A DNA stretch of 64,000 bases from Leptospira kanakyensis (lineage in GTDB: Bacteria > Spirochaetota > Leptospiria > Leptospirales > Leptospiraceae), in contig NZ_RQFG01000019.1 of NCBI RefSeq assembly GCF_004769235.1, forward strand, positions 682,001-746,000. Reading direction: 5' to 3'. The translations under genes were made by a program, and so were the position numbers. Every line of letters starts with the position of its first letter. Within the stretch, counting starts at the first letter, position 1. Below the pieces are notes generated by a model. That model saw nothing but the letters and a program-made list of their open reading frames with translations, had not been told where the DNA came from and made no database searches. Shown in pieces: positions 46,678-55,839 of the stretch.

Positions 46678-48275
46678 TCTGCAACCGGTAAAATGACAGA
46701 GAAAGTTGTTTTCCCAGGCTGAGATTCAAAATCAATTTTACCATTTTGGTTTTTGATGATTTCTTTTGAAATATAAAGCCCAAGACCGATGCCCTCTCCC
46801 TTTTCTTTCGTTGTAAAAAATGGCTGGAAGATTTGGTTTTGCAAAGGAATGGAAATTCCCAAACCATTGTCGGCAATTAATACTTCGACTTCCTTTTCGT
46901 TTTTCAAACGCACAGTGACTTTGATTTCTCCTGAATTGGGAGAGGTAGCTTGGATGGCGTTAAAAAGTAAATGTGACCATACAAGTTTGATCGCTGGTTC
47001 ACAAACTAGTACTTCGATACGATCATCTATCTCCGTAACCAATCTACGACTGATTTCCCAATATTGATTATAAAGGAATAAAATATCTCGGATGCCCTCG
47101 CCGATAAAAACTCTAGTTTTATCTTGTTCAAAAAATGGTAATGAGAATTGTCGAAAGGTTGAAATTACTTTTTCGGTTCTACTAATCGCATTAGAAACTA
47201 ATAAATTAGCTTTTTCCATCGTTTTAAATTTGAGCCACAAATACACAAAGTCCCAATCTTTCGTATCTTCTTTCACCAGTCCTTCAAAACTTCGGTGATC
47301 CACTCCAATATCAATACAGCGGTCGGCTAAGAAATGAAGATCTCCTTTCGGCAAAAATGAAAAAAAATTCAAAATCAAATCATAATCTTCTCGTTTTTCT
47401 TTTCTTGTTCTGTGTTTCCAAAGTAGTTGTTTTTCTTTTTCTCGCCAGACCGGTTCCTTTCTTGTCAAAAAAGATAACTCTTCTTCATAAAGAAATTCGT
47501 TCATCGATTTAATCCCAGCAAGTGGATTGTTGATTTCATGTGCTACATTGGAAGCTAAGGTTCCCAGTGTTACTAAACGATCATTTTTTAATAACAAAGT
47601 TTCTCTTTTGTTTAATTCTTCCACAAGGGATTTATTATTATTCTCTAATATATCTAATAAAAAAGATACCAATCGTACAATACAAATGGTAATACCTAAA
47701 AGCAAAATGACTTTTAAGATCTCAAGGGGTAAAACAATTCGATTTGGTGTTTGCGGGACAAGCCTGTATCCGGTAAAAAATTCAGCTCCGTTCAAAGTTG
47801 CGAGAATGATCCCACCGATATAACCCACAATCACAAACATTCCCATAATGGCAGAAAATTTCCGATGCAGAAAAAAACCAATGTAGAGTTGGTACAAAAA
47901 GAAAATGGAGAAAAAAATAGCATTTTGGATGGGAGTGGCTACTAACCCAGTTGGATGGTTTAGGATGGTTAAATAAAATCCAGAAAGGATTATGCAAAAA
48001 TCTAAAACTAAAAAACCGATGATAGAAGAATTTCCTAAATCAGAAACTAGTTTGTTTTTGATTTTATATTTAGCGAGTAAAGAGGAAGATAAAAAATAAA
48101 GTCCGACAAAACAAGCGACCCAAAATGGAGGTTTTCCCAGATTTAAAAAGGAAGCAACAAGCCCAATCCAACCGATCACCATCCGAATGGATACAAGAAT
48201 CAAAAGTCCTTTGGACTTCATCTGATTCGAAAATTGCAAAAGCAGAGCCGCAGATGTAACCATAACGAAGGTCAA
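46674..48275 (-). CDS. Membrane sensor histidine kinase
   Basis: A 533-residue protein with seven or so N-terminal transmembrane helices (about 5-210) forming a 7TM-type sensor region. HisKA follows with His246 in SNVAHEINNPLAGIKS, then a long spacer (about 265-390), and HATPase_c (about 410-530) with LVWSHLLFNAIQA, DNGLGIS and KGEGIGLGLYIS. It is the first gene of the operon with the haem lipoprotein and the hybrid kinase. No response regulator is adjacent apart from the receiver in the hybrid kinase. Confidence 0.9.
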   Translation of the reverse strand: MTFVMVTSAALLLQFSNQMKSKGLLILVSIRMVIGWIGLVASFLNLGKPPFWVACFVGLYFLSSSLLAKYKIKNKLVSDLGNSSIIGFLVLDFCIILSGFYLTILNHPTGLVATPIQNAIFFSIFFLYQLYIGFFLHRKFSAIMGMFVIVGYIGGIILATLNGAEFFTGYRLVPQTPNRIVLPLEILKVILLLGITICIVRLVSFLLDILENNNKSLVEELNKRETLLLKNDRLVTLGTLASNVAHEINNPLAGIKSMNEFLYEEELSFLTRKEPVWREKEKQLLWKHRTRKEKREDYDLILNFFSFLPKGDLHFLADRCIDIGVDHRSFEGLVKEDTKDWDFVYLWLKFKTMEKANLLVSNAISRTEKVISTFRQFSLPFFEQDKTRVFIGEGIRDILFLYNQYWEISRRLVTEIDDRIEVLVCEPAIKLVWSHLLFNAIQATSPNSGEIKVTVRLKNEKEVEVLIADNGLGISIPLQNQIFQPFFTTKEKGEGIGLGLYISKEIIKNQNGKIDFESQPGKTTFSVILPVAE

Positions 48276-48374
48276 ATCAGTAAACCGGATGTTTCTGTAA
48301 AATCAAGCCAATTCTAAAAAGAGCCGTTTGACAGCACGAACCAATCCCAAAATCTTGACCTTGGTTCCTTCAAT

Positions 48375-49397
48375 ATGAAACAAACAAAATTGGCAATCAT
48401 AGGTGCTGGTGGCCTTACGGGAAAAGAACTGACAAAACTTCTCGCCCATCATCCAAATTTTGAACTCGTACATGTCACTTCCAACCAAGTGGATGGAAAA
48501 CACATTCGAGAGGTATTCCCTGATCTCAGCCATTTACCTGATTTAAAGTTTCATAAACACGATGCCCCGGTTCCGAAAGAGGCAGGCATTGTCCTTGCCA
48601 CTCCAAACGAAGTTTCTTTGGAGAAGGCACCGCAGTTCTTAAAGGAAGGCCGAAAGGTCATTGACCTTTCAGGAACTTTTCGACTCCACAACAAGGAGAA
48701 ATTCGAAACTGCCTACCAGTTTGTGCATAGCGAATTTGGAATGATGGACCAAGTTGTATTCGGGCTTCCTGAACTTTTTAGAGAAAAATTAAAAAATGCT
48801 CATTTTGTATCAAATCCAGGTTGTTATGCGACCTCAGCCATCCTTCCCATTGCACTCCTTGGAAACCTTAGAAAAGAAATCCAAGGCCCGGTCATTGTGG
48901 ATGCAAAGTCTGGTGTCAGCGGCGCTGGTGGTAGAACGGAAGAAATCAAATTTGCTTATACCAATGTATATGAAAATTTTCGAGCATATAAAATTCTTAC
49001 ACACCAACACGAACCAGAAATGGAAGAATACGGTTTTGTAGGAACAGAAGAAAAAGAAATCCACTTCACTCCACATTTACTTCCCATCTACCGAGGGATC
49101 TTAGCCACTATCTATGTTTCTTTCCCTAAAGGAATTAATGCAGAACTAGTAAAAGAAAAATTTCAATCTGCAGCAGAGAAGGAACCTTTTGTACGGTTGT
49201 ATCAAACTCCAGAAGAAATTGAGATTCGAAAAGTTCAAAATACAAACTTTCTAGATCTCGGATTCCGAATCAAAGGGAATACTTTGGTGATTGTTTCAGC
49301 ATTAGATAACCTTGTGAAAGGGGCGGCAGGACAAGCCTTACAAAATTTGAATTTGATGTATGGTTATCCTGAAACGGAAGGACTTGTTACCCTTTAA
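48375..49397 (+). CDS. argC: N-acetyl-gamma-glutamyl-phosphate reductase
   Basis: A 340-residue enzyme of arginine biosynthesis, reducing N-acetylglutamyl phosphate to the semialdehyde with NADPH. It shows the N-terminal nucleotide loop GAGGLTGKEL, the catalytic cysteine in FVSNPGCYATSA (about 148), AKSGVSGAGG, and the C-terminal NLVKGAAGQALQNLN. It is full length. The following nucleosidase-like gene is immediately downstream and overlaps its 3' end if the first ATG is used. It is divergent from the sensor kinase operon. Confidence 0.95.
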   Translation: MKQTKLAIIGAGGLTGKELTKLLAHHPNFELVHVTSNQVDGKHIREVFPDLSHLPDLKFHKHDAPVPKEAGIVLATPNEVSLEKAPQFLKEGRKVIDLSGTFRLHNKEKFETAYQFVHSEFGMMDQVVFGLPELFREKLKNAHFVSNPGCYATSAILPIALLGNLRKEIQGPVIVDAKSGVSGAGGRTEEIKFAYTNVYENFRAYKILTHQHEPEMEEYGFVGTEEKEIHFTPHLLPIYRGILATIYVSFPKGINAELVKEKFQSAAEKEPFVRLYQTPEEIEIRKVQNTNFLDLGFRIKGNTLVIVSALDNLVKGAAGQALQNLNLMYGYPETEGLVTL

Positions 49398-49992
49398 CCG
49401 TAACCAAACACTCATTACAGGAGCATTTGAAGGAGAAGTCGGAATCCTTCGTGCTTCTGGAAAATTCCCCCATCTCGAAGTAATGGGAATTGGAAATTTA
49501 GACGCAGCAGTCAATTTATCCCAATACCTTTCTCAAAAAAAAGAAATTCAGAATATTATTTTTTTTGGATCTTGTGGGGCCTACGAGTGGACAAACTTTT
49601 CGATTGGATCTATCGTATCACCAAACCTTGTCTATACGAAAGAACTAAGCCATACACTTAAACTATCCAAACAAATTCCGGTAACACCAGAATTTTATGA
49701 ACTGATTACAGACAAATCATTCCAAGCTGCCAATTGTAATGCGCCAACAACCATCACTTTGGCTGAATTAAAAAACCCACCAGATCCCTCCTGGGAAAAT
49801 TTAGAAGTGGAAAACTTGGAACTATTTGGAATCGCGAAGGTGGCCGCAAAATTTTCAGTAACAGTGACTGCTTATTTAGCGATCACCAATCTTGTGGGAA
49901 AAGATGGGTCCACCGACTGGGCCAAAAACTGGAAAGAGTTATCCCATACCTTACAAAATCAATTTCTAAATGAAGGGAATTCAAAAGACTAA
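49360..49992 (+). CDS. Nucleoside phosphorylase/nucleosidase-like protein
   Basis: A protein of about 210 residues. GIGNLDAAVNL, NIIFFGSCGAY and VENLELFGIAKVA resemble the substrate and purine-binding motifs of the PNP/MTA-nucleosidase/futalosine-hydrolase superfamily (the last matching the VxMExxA region). The first ATG lies 38 nt inside argC with no Shine-Dalgarno; TTG codons near 49384 are alternatives, so the start is unsettled. Substrate cannot be assigned; futalosine hydrolase or a purine nucleosidase are candidates. Confidence 0.6.
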   Translation: MVILKRKDLLPFNRNQTLITGAFEGEVGILRASGKFPHLEVMGIGNLDAAVNLSQYLSQKKEIQNIIFFGSCGAYEWTNFSIGSIVSPNLVYTKELSHTLKLSKQIPVTPEFYELITDKSFQAANCNAPTTITLAELKNPPDPSWENLEVENLELFGIAKVAAKFSVTVTAYLAITNLVGKDGSTDWAKNWKELSHTLQNQFLNEGNSKD

Positions 49993-50003
49993 ATCAATTT
50001 AGA

Positions 50004-50033
50004 AGAGAATCAAATCTAAAAACTTTGATCTCT
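50004..50033. terminator. Weak hairpin between convergent genes
   Basis: AGAGA/TCTCT and ATCAAA/TTTGAT arms with one bulge and a 9-nt loop lie in the 63-nt gap between the nucleosidase-like gene and the convergent GST. T-content after it is modest on the plus strand, so confidence is low. Confidence 0.35.
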
Positions 50034-50055
50034 CCTTCTTCCATTCCATTCTATC

Positions 50056-50664
50056 CTAATCTCCTAAAACTTCTTTCACATTTACATGGCCTAACACACG
50101 TTTGATCCAATTCTCAACAGAGAGAGGAAGTTTAGTATCCATCAATCCAATATTTTTAATAAAAGGAGCATATAACACTTCTAAAAAACCAAACTGATTC
50201 TCGTGCAGGTAATCATTGGATTCCAAGATTCCTTCCAAAATATCAAAATGCCTTCCGATTCGTTTCGAAGAATCCTTCATTCGTTTCTCGTCCCATTTTT
50301 CTTCGGGAACAAATTTTTTGGCGAAATAAATGATACTTCCTGGAAAACAAAATTCCGATTCACAACGATTGATGGCTTGGTTTAGGAGGGCTCTCGACTG
50401 GATGTCTGTAGAGAAAAATGGATTCGGAAAACTATGTTTTTCTTCCAAATAACGAATGATTGCTGATGATTCTGATAAAACAAATTCCCCATCTTGAAGT
50501 ACGGGAACCTTTCCATAGGGATTGATTTGTATAAATGGTTTCTTTCGATTTTCCAACTTTTCCAAAACAATAGGAATGGTTTCATAGGGTAAATTCCTAT
50601 ACCGCAAATAAATATGGACTCGCATACTGTAAGGGGAACGAGGGTTTGAATATAGTTTATACAT
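50056..50664 (-). CDS. Glutathione S-transferase family protein
   Basis: A 202-residue protein with an N-terminal thioredoxin-like fold (MYKLYSNPRSPYSMRVHIYLRY, with a Ser in the catalytic position and PYGKVPVLQDGEFVLSESSAIIRYLEE for the cis-Pro loop). A helical C-terminal domain follows (about 85-202). Family members conjugate or transfer glutathione; leptospires are not known to rely on glutathione in the usual way, so the physiological thiol is uncertain. A 50-nt gap separates it from the dGTPase-like gene upstream. Confidence 0.85.
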   Translation of the reverse strand: MYKLYSNPRSPYSMRVHIYLRYRNLPYETIPIVLEKLENRKKPFIQINPYGKVPVLQDGEFVLSESSAIIRYLEEKHSFPNPFFSTDIQSRALLNQAINRCESEFCFPGSIIYFAKKFVPEEKWDEKRMKDSSKRIGRHFDILEGILESNDYLHENQFGFLEVLYAPFIKNIGLMDTKLPLSVENWIKRVLGHVNVKEVLGD

Positions 50665-50714
50665 ATTAGAAAACTCCGAACTCTAAAAAAACAAATTTCT
50701 TTTTTATATGATCC

Positions 50715-51875
50715 TTAATAAGGAAACCAAAGGATCCCTTCTCTTTTTAACTTTTCTATGGCATATCTGTCTGTCATTCCAGCTATATAATCACAAATCA
50801 CACGCATACGGCCTTCTTCCTCTTCCCGTTTGCGATAGGATTCTGGAATGGATTCAGGATGGGATTCAAAGTGTTTAAATAACAAAAATATAGTTTCTTT
50901 CCCGCGTTCACTCATTCGAGAAACTTCTGGATGACGGTATAAATTTCCAAATAAAAAGGATTTTAGTTCTCTAAATTCTTCTTGGAACCCTTCCGAAAAT
51001 TGAACTATTTTTTTTTGGTTCTGGAAGGCTAAAGCCACATCTTCTCTAGTATGGATCAAAAACTTTTTCAAATTTGTATCGATACTATCAATCAAATCAG
51101 AAACCATTAAATTAAGAATGACCCTTCCTAAAGATCTCGAAATCGAATCTTTATCAGAAAAAATAGATTTCGGAAGTGCCTCTTCCATTCGTTTCCAGAC
51201 TTTCAATTGTTTTACGTCTGAGAGTTCTAAAAGACCACTTTCTAATCCATCTTCCAAATCATGAGCACTATAAGTGATTTCATCTGAACTGTCTACGACC
51301 ATTGCTTCGAGTGAAGGGCCAAGACCTCGTCTAATATCGAGTAAATCTGATTTCTCATAATCTCCTCCGTGTTTCATAATTCCGAGAAGAGTTTCACCAC
51401 AAAGATTGAGACCTGGAAATTCAGGATACCGTCTTTCTAACTTTTGAACCACTCGTAACGACTGTTTATTGTGTTCAAACCCACCTTTCCCACGCATCAG
51501 TTCCGAAAGTGCTTCTTGCCCTGCATGGCCAAAAGGTGAGTGGCCCAAATCATGAGCAAGGGCAATGGTTTCACTCAAGTCTTCATTCAATCCAAGCACT
51601 TTAGATATGGTTTTAGAAATTCCTGCGACTTCTAAGGTATGGGTAAGACGATTTCGAAAATGATCCCCTTCCGAATAAACAAAAACTTGAGTTTTGTAGT
51701 CTAACCTTTTGAATGCATGCGAATGAATGATACGATCTCTATCTCTTTGAAAAGGAAGGCGGTAAGGATGTTCTGGTTCCTCATACTCTCGTTCTCCCGG
51801 ATTTCGACTGCTCACTGCATAAGGAGCAAGGTTTTTTTCTTCACTGGCAAGGAGCTCGTTTCTCCCTTTCTTCAT
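50715..51875 (-). CDS. dgt: dGTPase-like HD-domain triphosphohydrolase
   Basis: A 386-residue protein. The metal-binding HD motif is spread over FRNRLTHTLEVAGISK and ALAHDLGHSPFGHAGQEAL, with a further Asp in SDEITYSAHDLED. This is the standard layout of deoxyguanosine triphosphate triphosphohydrolases of the shorter (dGTPase type 2) group. It would remove triphosphate from dNTPs and so affect nucleotide pools. It is divergent from the DedA gene. Confidence 0.92.
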   Translation of the reverse strand: MKKGRNELLASEEKNLAPYAVSSRNPGEREYEEPEHPYRLPFQRDRDRIIHSHAFKRLDYKTQVFVYSEGDHFRNRLTHTLEVAGISKTISKVLGLNEDLSETIALAHDLGHSPFGHAGQEALSELMRGKGGFEHNKQSLRVVQKLERRYPEFPGLNLCGETLLGIMKHGGDYEKSDLLDIRRGLGPSLEAMVVDSSDEITYSAHDLEDGLESGLLELSDVKQLKVWKRMEEALPKSIFSDKDSISRSLGRVILNLMVSDLIDSIDTNLKKFLIHTREDVALAFQNQKKIVQFSEGFQEEFRELKSFLFGNLYRHPEVSRMSERGKETIFLLFKHFESHPESIPESYRKREEEEGRMRVICDYIAGMTDRYAIEKLKREGILWFPY

Positions 51876-51924
51876 AAATCTCTTTCCTTTTTGAACGAAA
51901 CCATAAAATCAGTATAAATCCCTC

Positions 51925-52545
51925 ATGGACTTTCTACAAACTCTAGTTTCCATTTTTATGCAATACGGTTATTTTGCCGTTTTTGGAATTCTAATCCTCT
52001 GTGGATTTGGTCTTCCCGTCCCCGAAGATATTTCTCTCACCGCTGGTGGAGTGATTGCCGGTCTAGGTTATGCAAATGTACATATCATGTTTTTTGTGGG
52101 GATGGCCGGGGTTCTTCTCGGAGATAGTTTTGTTTTCTGGCTCGGAAGTTATTACGGAGAAAAGGCCCTTACCCTTCCTGTTTTAAGAACGGTTCTCCAT
52201 CCAGAACGGTTTGATACGGTAAAGGAACAGTTTAAAAAATATGGTCGTTGGGTGGTCTTTTTTGGGCGTTTTATGCCAGGACTCCGCATGCCAATCTTCT
52301 TTACAGCGGGCACTTCGAAACAAATCAGTTTCATTCGTTTCGTTCTTACCGATGGATTTGCTGCTCTCATTTCAGTACCCATTTGGGTCTATTTAGGATA
52401 TTACGGGGCCCATAATTTTGATGAACTTATGGGTTGGGTTCGTAATGGCCAAACCATCATCTTAAGCCTAGTGGCGGTTGCCATCTTAGTGGTTGCCTTC
52501 TATTGGTGGCGGAGGAAAAACCGAGAAAAAAGAGGGGAAAAATGA
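51925..52545 (+). CDS. DedA family membrane protein
   Basis: A 206-residue membrane protein with about five helices. It has the family motifs GFGLPVPEDISLTAGG (near 28-43), a re-entrant loop GDSFVFWLGSYYGEKAL, and FGRFMPGLRMPIFFTAGTS (conserved Arg/Pro). DedA proteins are linked to phospholipid scrambling and membrane homeostasis. The next lipoprotein gene overlaps its stop by 4 nt (ATGA). Confidence 0.93.
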   Translation: MDFLQTLVSIFMQYGYFAVFGILILCGFGLPVPEDISLTAGGVIAGLGYANVHIMFFVGMAGVLLGDSFVFWLGSYYGEKALTLPVLRTVLHPERFDTVKEQFKKYGRWVVFFGRFMPGLRMPIFFTAGTSKQISFIRFVLTDGFAALISVPIWVYLGYYGAHNFDELMGWVRNGQTIILSLVAVAILVVAFYWWRRKNREKRGEK

Positions 52546-53024
52546 ACACTGGTCATTTTTTATTCCGACTCTTTTTTACTGGATTGGTGGTCTTCTGCAC
52601 TTTCCGTTGTACCAATTATTCCACAACAGCCTCTGTTCAGGCCCCACCCACCCTGATTTCGATCGTCAACAACGGGAATTCTAATTTCATCCTAAAAGTT
52701 CGAGCCCAAAACCCCGAATTCATCTTCCAAGGTTACCGAATTTACTCAGGAACGACAGAAGCCTTGGCCCAAAATCCACCTGACTTGAATCTAGGAGCAG
52801 AATGTTTTCTGGCCCAAGCTGCCATTGTACAACCCATTGAATATACCTTTGAGGTCGATCCTTCGACCAATCCTAACACGGCGGGGGTCTCTTGCCGGAT
52901 TTTTACCACCCTCATCACAGGAACTTACATTTCGATGAGGACCCTCGGTCTTTCAGTCAACCTACAGGATAGCACTCGGACTTTCCGAGTTTCCATTCCT
53001 TCGAACACTCTTATTGTCCCTTAA
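52542..53024 (+). CDS. Predicted lipoprotein of unknown function
   Basis: A 160-residue protein read from the ATG at 52542, which overlaps the DedA stop and follows an AGAGGGG. A longer frame from 52503 would lie inside DedA and is rejected. Signal MNTGHFLFRLFFTGLVVFCTFRC gives a lipid Cys at 23. The mature part looks like one beta-rich domain (LVVFC..., AENPEFIFQGYRIYSG-like, VSIPSNTLIVP). No function is recognised. Confidence 0.75.
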   Translation: MNTGHFLFRLFFTGLVVFCTFRCTNYSTTASVQAPPTLISIVNNGNSNFILKVRAQNPEFIFQGYRIYSGTTEALAQNPPDLNLGAECFLAQAAIVQPIEYTFEVDPSTNPNTAGVSCRIFTTLITGTYISMRTLGLSVNLQDSTRTFRVSIPSNTLIVP

Positions 53025-53037
53025 AATAAAACTTTCT

Positions 53038-53056
53038 TGCATTTAAGTCAAATGCA
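53038..53056. promoter_or_regulatory. Palindrome upstream of the TRAP operon
   Basis: TGCATTT and AAATGCA form perfect 7-bp arms around AAGTC, about 135 bp upstream of the first TRAP-operon gene. It may be an operator for the operon or a 3' feature of the preceding lipoprotein gene. No regulator is identified. Confidence 0.35.
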
Positions 53057-53191
53057 TGTATTTTTTTCCGGAATCATGGGAATTCTTTGTACTTTTTTTA
53101 GAATTTTTCTAAATTTTGACCCCAAAGAAGAACCAAGAGGATACAAATAGAAAGGGAGTATTCCCTGTTATCTTTTGGAGGATGATACAAA

Positions 53192-54094
53192 ATGTACCAA
53201 ACAAAACATTGGTCAAAAATCGTAATGGCAGGACTAGTTTTAGTTTCTGTTGTTGCTTGTGGAAAATCAAGATCTGTCAAAATCTCTGACTCGAATGTAG
53301 AGAGAGCCACTACCCCAGCAAAACTACCTGCTGATCTTGAAAAACTCTGGAAAAACAGACAAAACGAACAAGACCTCAGACAAGCCCTTGTTGGTTTAGA
53401 AAAATTTGCCATTGAGAATCCTCAATATGCTGACGTGAAAGTTCTACTTTGCCGTGGGAACTATCTTTTAAGTGACGGACATCTTTGGTTAAAACTTACA
53501 GGTGACGCCGATGCAGACGAAAAAGTAAAAGAAGAATCCATCCAATTTTACGACGCTGCTGTGACTTGGTGTGAAGCTGCTCTTGCATTAAATCCAAAAT
53601 TTAGAGACAAAGTAGTCAAAGAAAAACTAACGATCGAAAAATCTTTAGATGTTCTTGGACCACAAGACATTGATGCTCTCTACTGGAGATATGCATCCCT
53701 TGCTAAATGGTCTCGTTTAGTAGGATTTACCACATTACTTGCAAACCGTTCTAATTTTTCTGCAATGGTGAACCGAGTGAAAGAAATCGAAAAATCCATG
53801 GGTAAAGAATATTTCTACTCTGCAACACTCAGATATGATGCAGCAAGTAACGCCCTTTCTCCAACAGGAGATAAAAAACTAGCAGCAAAACTTTTTGAAG
53901 AAGCAATTGCAAAACACCCGAACTACTTTGCGGTGCGTGTATTGTATGCAGAAAGCAGCCTCAAAGGAAATGAGGACAAATTCAAAAAACAATTGGATTA
54001 CGTTATAAAAGGAAAAGCTGCATCCCTTCCTGAAATCGAAGCGGATCAAATCGTAGAACAACGTAAAGCTAAGAAATTACTCGACGAACTATAG
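53192..54094 (+). CDS. TatT-like TRAP-associated lipoprotein
   Basis: A 300-residue predicted lipoprotein (MAGLVLVSVVACGKSR, lipid Cys at about 23). A mainly helical body follows with TPR-like repeats, and DADADEKVKEESIQFYDAAVTWCEAALALNPKF is typical of the TatT (Treponema Tp0956) group. In those spirochaetes the protein binds the TRAP solute-binding subunit and forms a pore-containing multimer. Here it is directly upstream of dctP, dctQ and dctM, which supports the same role. A clear GGAGG precedes the ATG. Confidence 0.8.
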   Translation: MYQTKHWSKIVMAGLVLVSVVACGKSRSVKISDSNVERATTPAKLPADLEKLWKNRQNEQDLRQALVGLEKFAIENPQYADVKVLLCRGNYLLSDGHLWLKLTGDADADEKVKEESIQFYDAAVTWCEAALALNPKFRDKVVKEKLTIEKSLDVLGPQDIDALYWRYASLAKWSRLVGFTTLLANRSNFSAMVNRVKEIEKSMGKEYFYSATLRYDAASNALSPTGDKKLAAKLFEEAIAKHPNYFAVRVLYAESSLKGNEDKFKKQLDYVIKGKAASLPEIEADQIVEQRKAKKLLDEL

Positions 54095-54114
54095 ACATTA
54101 ACTAGGAGAACTAG

Positions 54115-55122
54115 ATGTTTTTAAGACAATTAAAGTATTTAGTTTGTGTAAGTTTGGCCCTCACGATCAGTGGGGGTTTATTTGCCCAAACAACCGTTAA
54201 GTTGGCAACAGTAGCACCTGAAGGATCTCCGTGGGCGAACGAACTTGCTAAAATCAAAAAGAAAATTGAATCAGAATCCCAAGGCCAAATTAAGTTTAAA
54301 ATTTATCCTGGTGGACAGATGGGTGGAGAAAACGAAATCCTCCAACAGGTCATCCGTGGGAAACTACAAGGTGCTGGTCTTACCGCAGGTGCACTTGCAA
54401 ACACAGTAAAGGAACTCAATGTTCTCGAGATCCCTTATCTATTTGATTCTTACGCGCAAGCGGACTGTGTTCTTGATGACCATTTACAAGAAGACTTTCG
54501 TAAATTATTTGAAGCAAAAGGTCTCATCTTTGTTACTTGGGCAGAAAACGGTTACCGTTCGATTGGAACCAAATCCGCTCCCGTAAAAACACCAGAAGAT
54601 CTAAAAGGTGTTAAAATCAGAATCCAAGAATCTCCTGTTCATATTGCTTATTGGAAACAATTAGGTGTGAGTGGAATTCCTATTGCCATTCCAGAAGTTC
54701 TTCCATCTCTCCAAACAGGTGTGGTAGAAGGATTTGATAACACTCCTCTTTTCACTTTGGCAGCAGAATGGCAAACAGCGATTAAGTATTTTACTTTGAC
54801 TCGCCATATTTACCAACCAGCAGCCATCCTTTATTCCAAAAAGTTTTGGGACACTCTGAATGATGACCAAAAGAAAACTCTTATGGGTGAAGGAAACAAA
54901 CTCGCTCCAGGTGCAAGACAAGCCGTTCGTTCCATCGAGAAGAACATGATTGCTACACTGAAGAAAGCGGATGTGGTAGTTTATGAGCCTAGTAAAGCTG
55001 ATTTAGCTGGGTTTAAGTCTGCAGCCACTGCCGTTTCAGGCCAAGTGGTTGGAAAAATCGGCGGTCAATCCAAATCGATCTACGACAAAATCCAAAAAGC
55101 TAAAGCAGCTTGCGGCGGATAA
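54115..55122 (+). CDS. dctP: TRAP transporter solute-binding protein (DctP type)
   Basis: A 335-residue secreted protein. The signal peptide ends near GGLFAQTT. The mature part begins VKLATVAPEGSPWA, and GVKIRIQESPVHIAYW (about 161-176) carries the conserved Arg that binds the ligand carboxylate. VVEGFDNTP is another family landmark. It delivers an organic acid or related solute to DctQM. The solute is not predictable; in this system the neighbouring TatT-like lipoprotein is thought to cooperate. Confidence 0.93.
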   Translation: MFLRQLKYLVCVSLALTISGGLFAQTTVKLATVAPEGSPWANELAKIKKKIESESQGQIKFKIYPGGQMGGENEILQQVIRGKLQGAGLTAGALANTVKELNVLEIPYLFDSYAQADCVLDDHLQEDFRKLFEAKGLIFVTWAENGYRSIGTKSAPVKTPEDLKGVKIRIQESPVHIAYWKQLGVSGIPIAIPEVLPSLQTGVVEGFDNTPLFTLAAEWQTAIKYFTLTRHIYQPAAILYSKKFWDTLNDDQKKTLMGEGNKLAPGARQAVRSIEKNMIATLKKADVVVYEPSKADLAGFKSAATAVSGQVVGKIGGQSKSIYDKIQKAKAACGG

Positions 55123-55143
55123 GTTAAGGAAGGATATAGATAC

Positions 55144-55839
55144 ATGAAATTCGTCGAACGAATTCTAAATACTTTAAGTTTCGGCGAGAAATGGGCGGGG
55201 GGAATCTGTTTCCTTCTGCTCACTCTTCTCATGATTGCTGACGTTTCCAAACGAGAGGTAATCGATAAAGTTTTTAATTGGATCATAGAAATCACGGAAG
55301 CCTATCCCAATACTGGTATTGCCGGTTTTATGGGAGATTGGAGTGTTTACATTGCAGAATCCATTCATAGCGGATCCACAGGATTTATTGAGTGGCTCGG
55401 CCTTGGTGGGATCATTTGGGCACAAAAACTTTCCCTCTATTTTATGTTATGGGGTGGACTTTTCGGTTCTGCTCTTGCGAGTGCAAAGGGTTCACACCTT
55501 CGTCCTGAAATTGCAGACAAAGTATTACCAAAAAAACTTTTACCTTATGTTAAGGTAATCGAACAGTGGGTAATTTCTTTTTTCTTTTTATTTCTCGCAT
55601 ACCTATCTGTCATTTATGTTCTAGAAAGTATCACCTTAGATGAAGTGAATCCTGTAACGGAGATTCACTTATGGAAAGTACAAGTTATTTTTCCTTACAT
55701 CTTTCTCTCTATGGGTTTCAGACATTTGTGTTACGGAATTTTTCCAGCACTCATTCCTTCCGATATCAATGAAGCTACAGAAGCTTTGGAACTTGCGGAA
55801 AAAGAACTTTCCGAATCTAATTCACGGGGGAATCACTAA
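55144..55839 (+). CDS. dctQ: TRAP transporter small membrane subunit (DctQ type)
   Basis: A 231-residue membrane protein with about four helices (near 12-30, 75-110, 128-150 and 170-195). It carries WAQKLSLYFMLWGGLFGSALASAKGSHLRPEIADKVLP, the conserved W-x-x-W/A-x-x-GSHLR-like DctQ motif. A longer than usual loop (about 35-80) separates helices 1 and 2. It overlaps the start of dctM (TAATG) and the C-terminal tail is acidic. Confidence 0.88.
   Translation: MKFVERILNTLSFGEKWAGGICFLLLTLLMIADVSKREVIDKVFNWIIEITEAYPNTGIAGFMGDWSVYIAESIHSGSTGFIEWLGLGGIIWAQKLSLYFMLWGGLFGSALASAKGSHLRPEIADKVLPKKLLPYVKVIEQWVISFFFLFLAYLSVIYVLESITLDEVNPVTEIHLWKVQVIFPYIFLSMGFRHLCYGIFPALIPSDINEATEALELAEKELSESNSRGNH

Noticed and set aside
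48328..48357. TTGACA followed at 17 bp by a weak -10 upstream of argC
   Set aside because: The -10 matches only half of the consensus, so it was not listed as a promoter.
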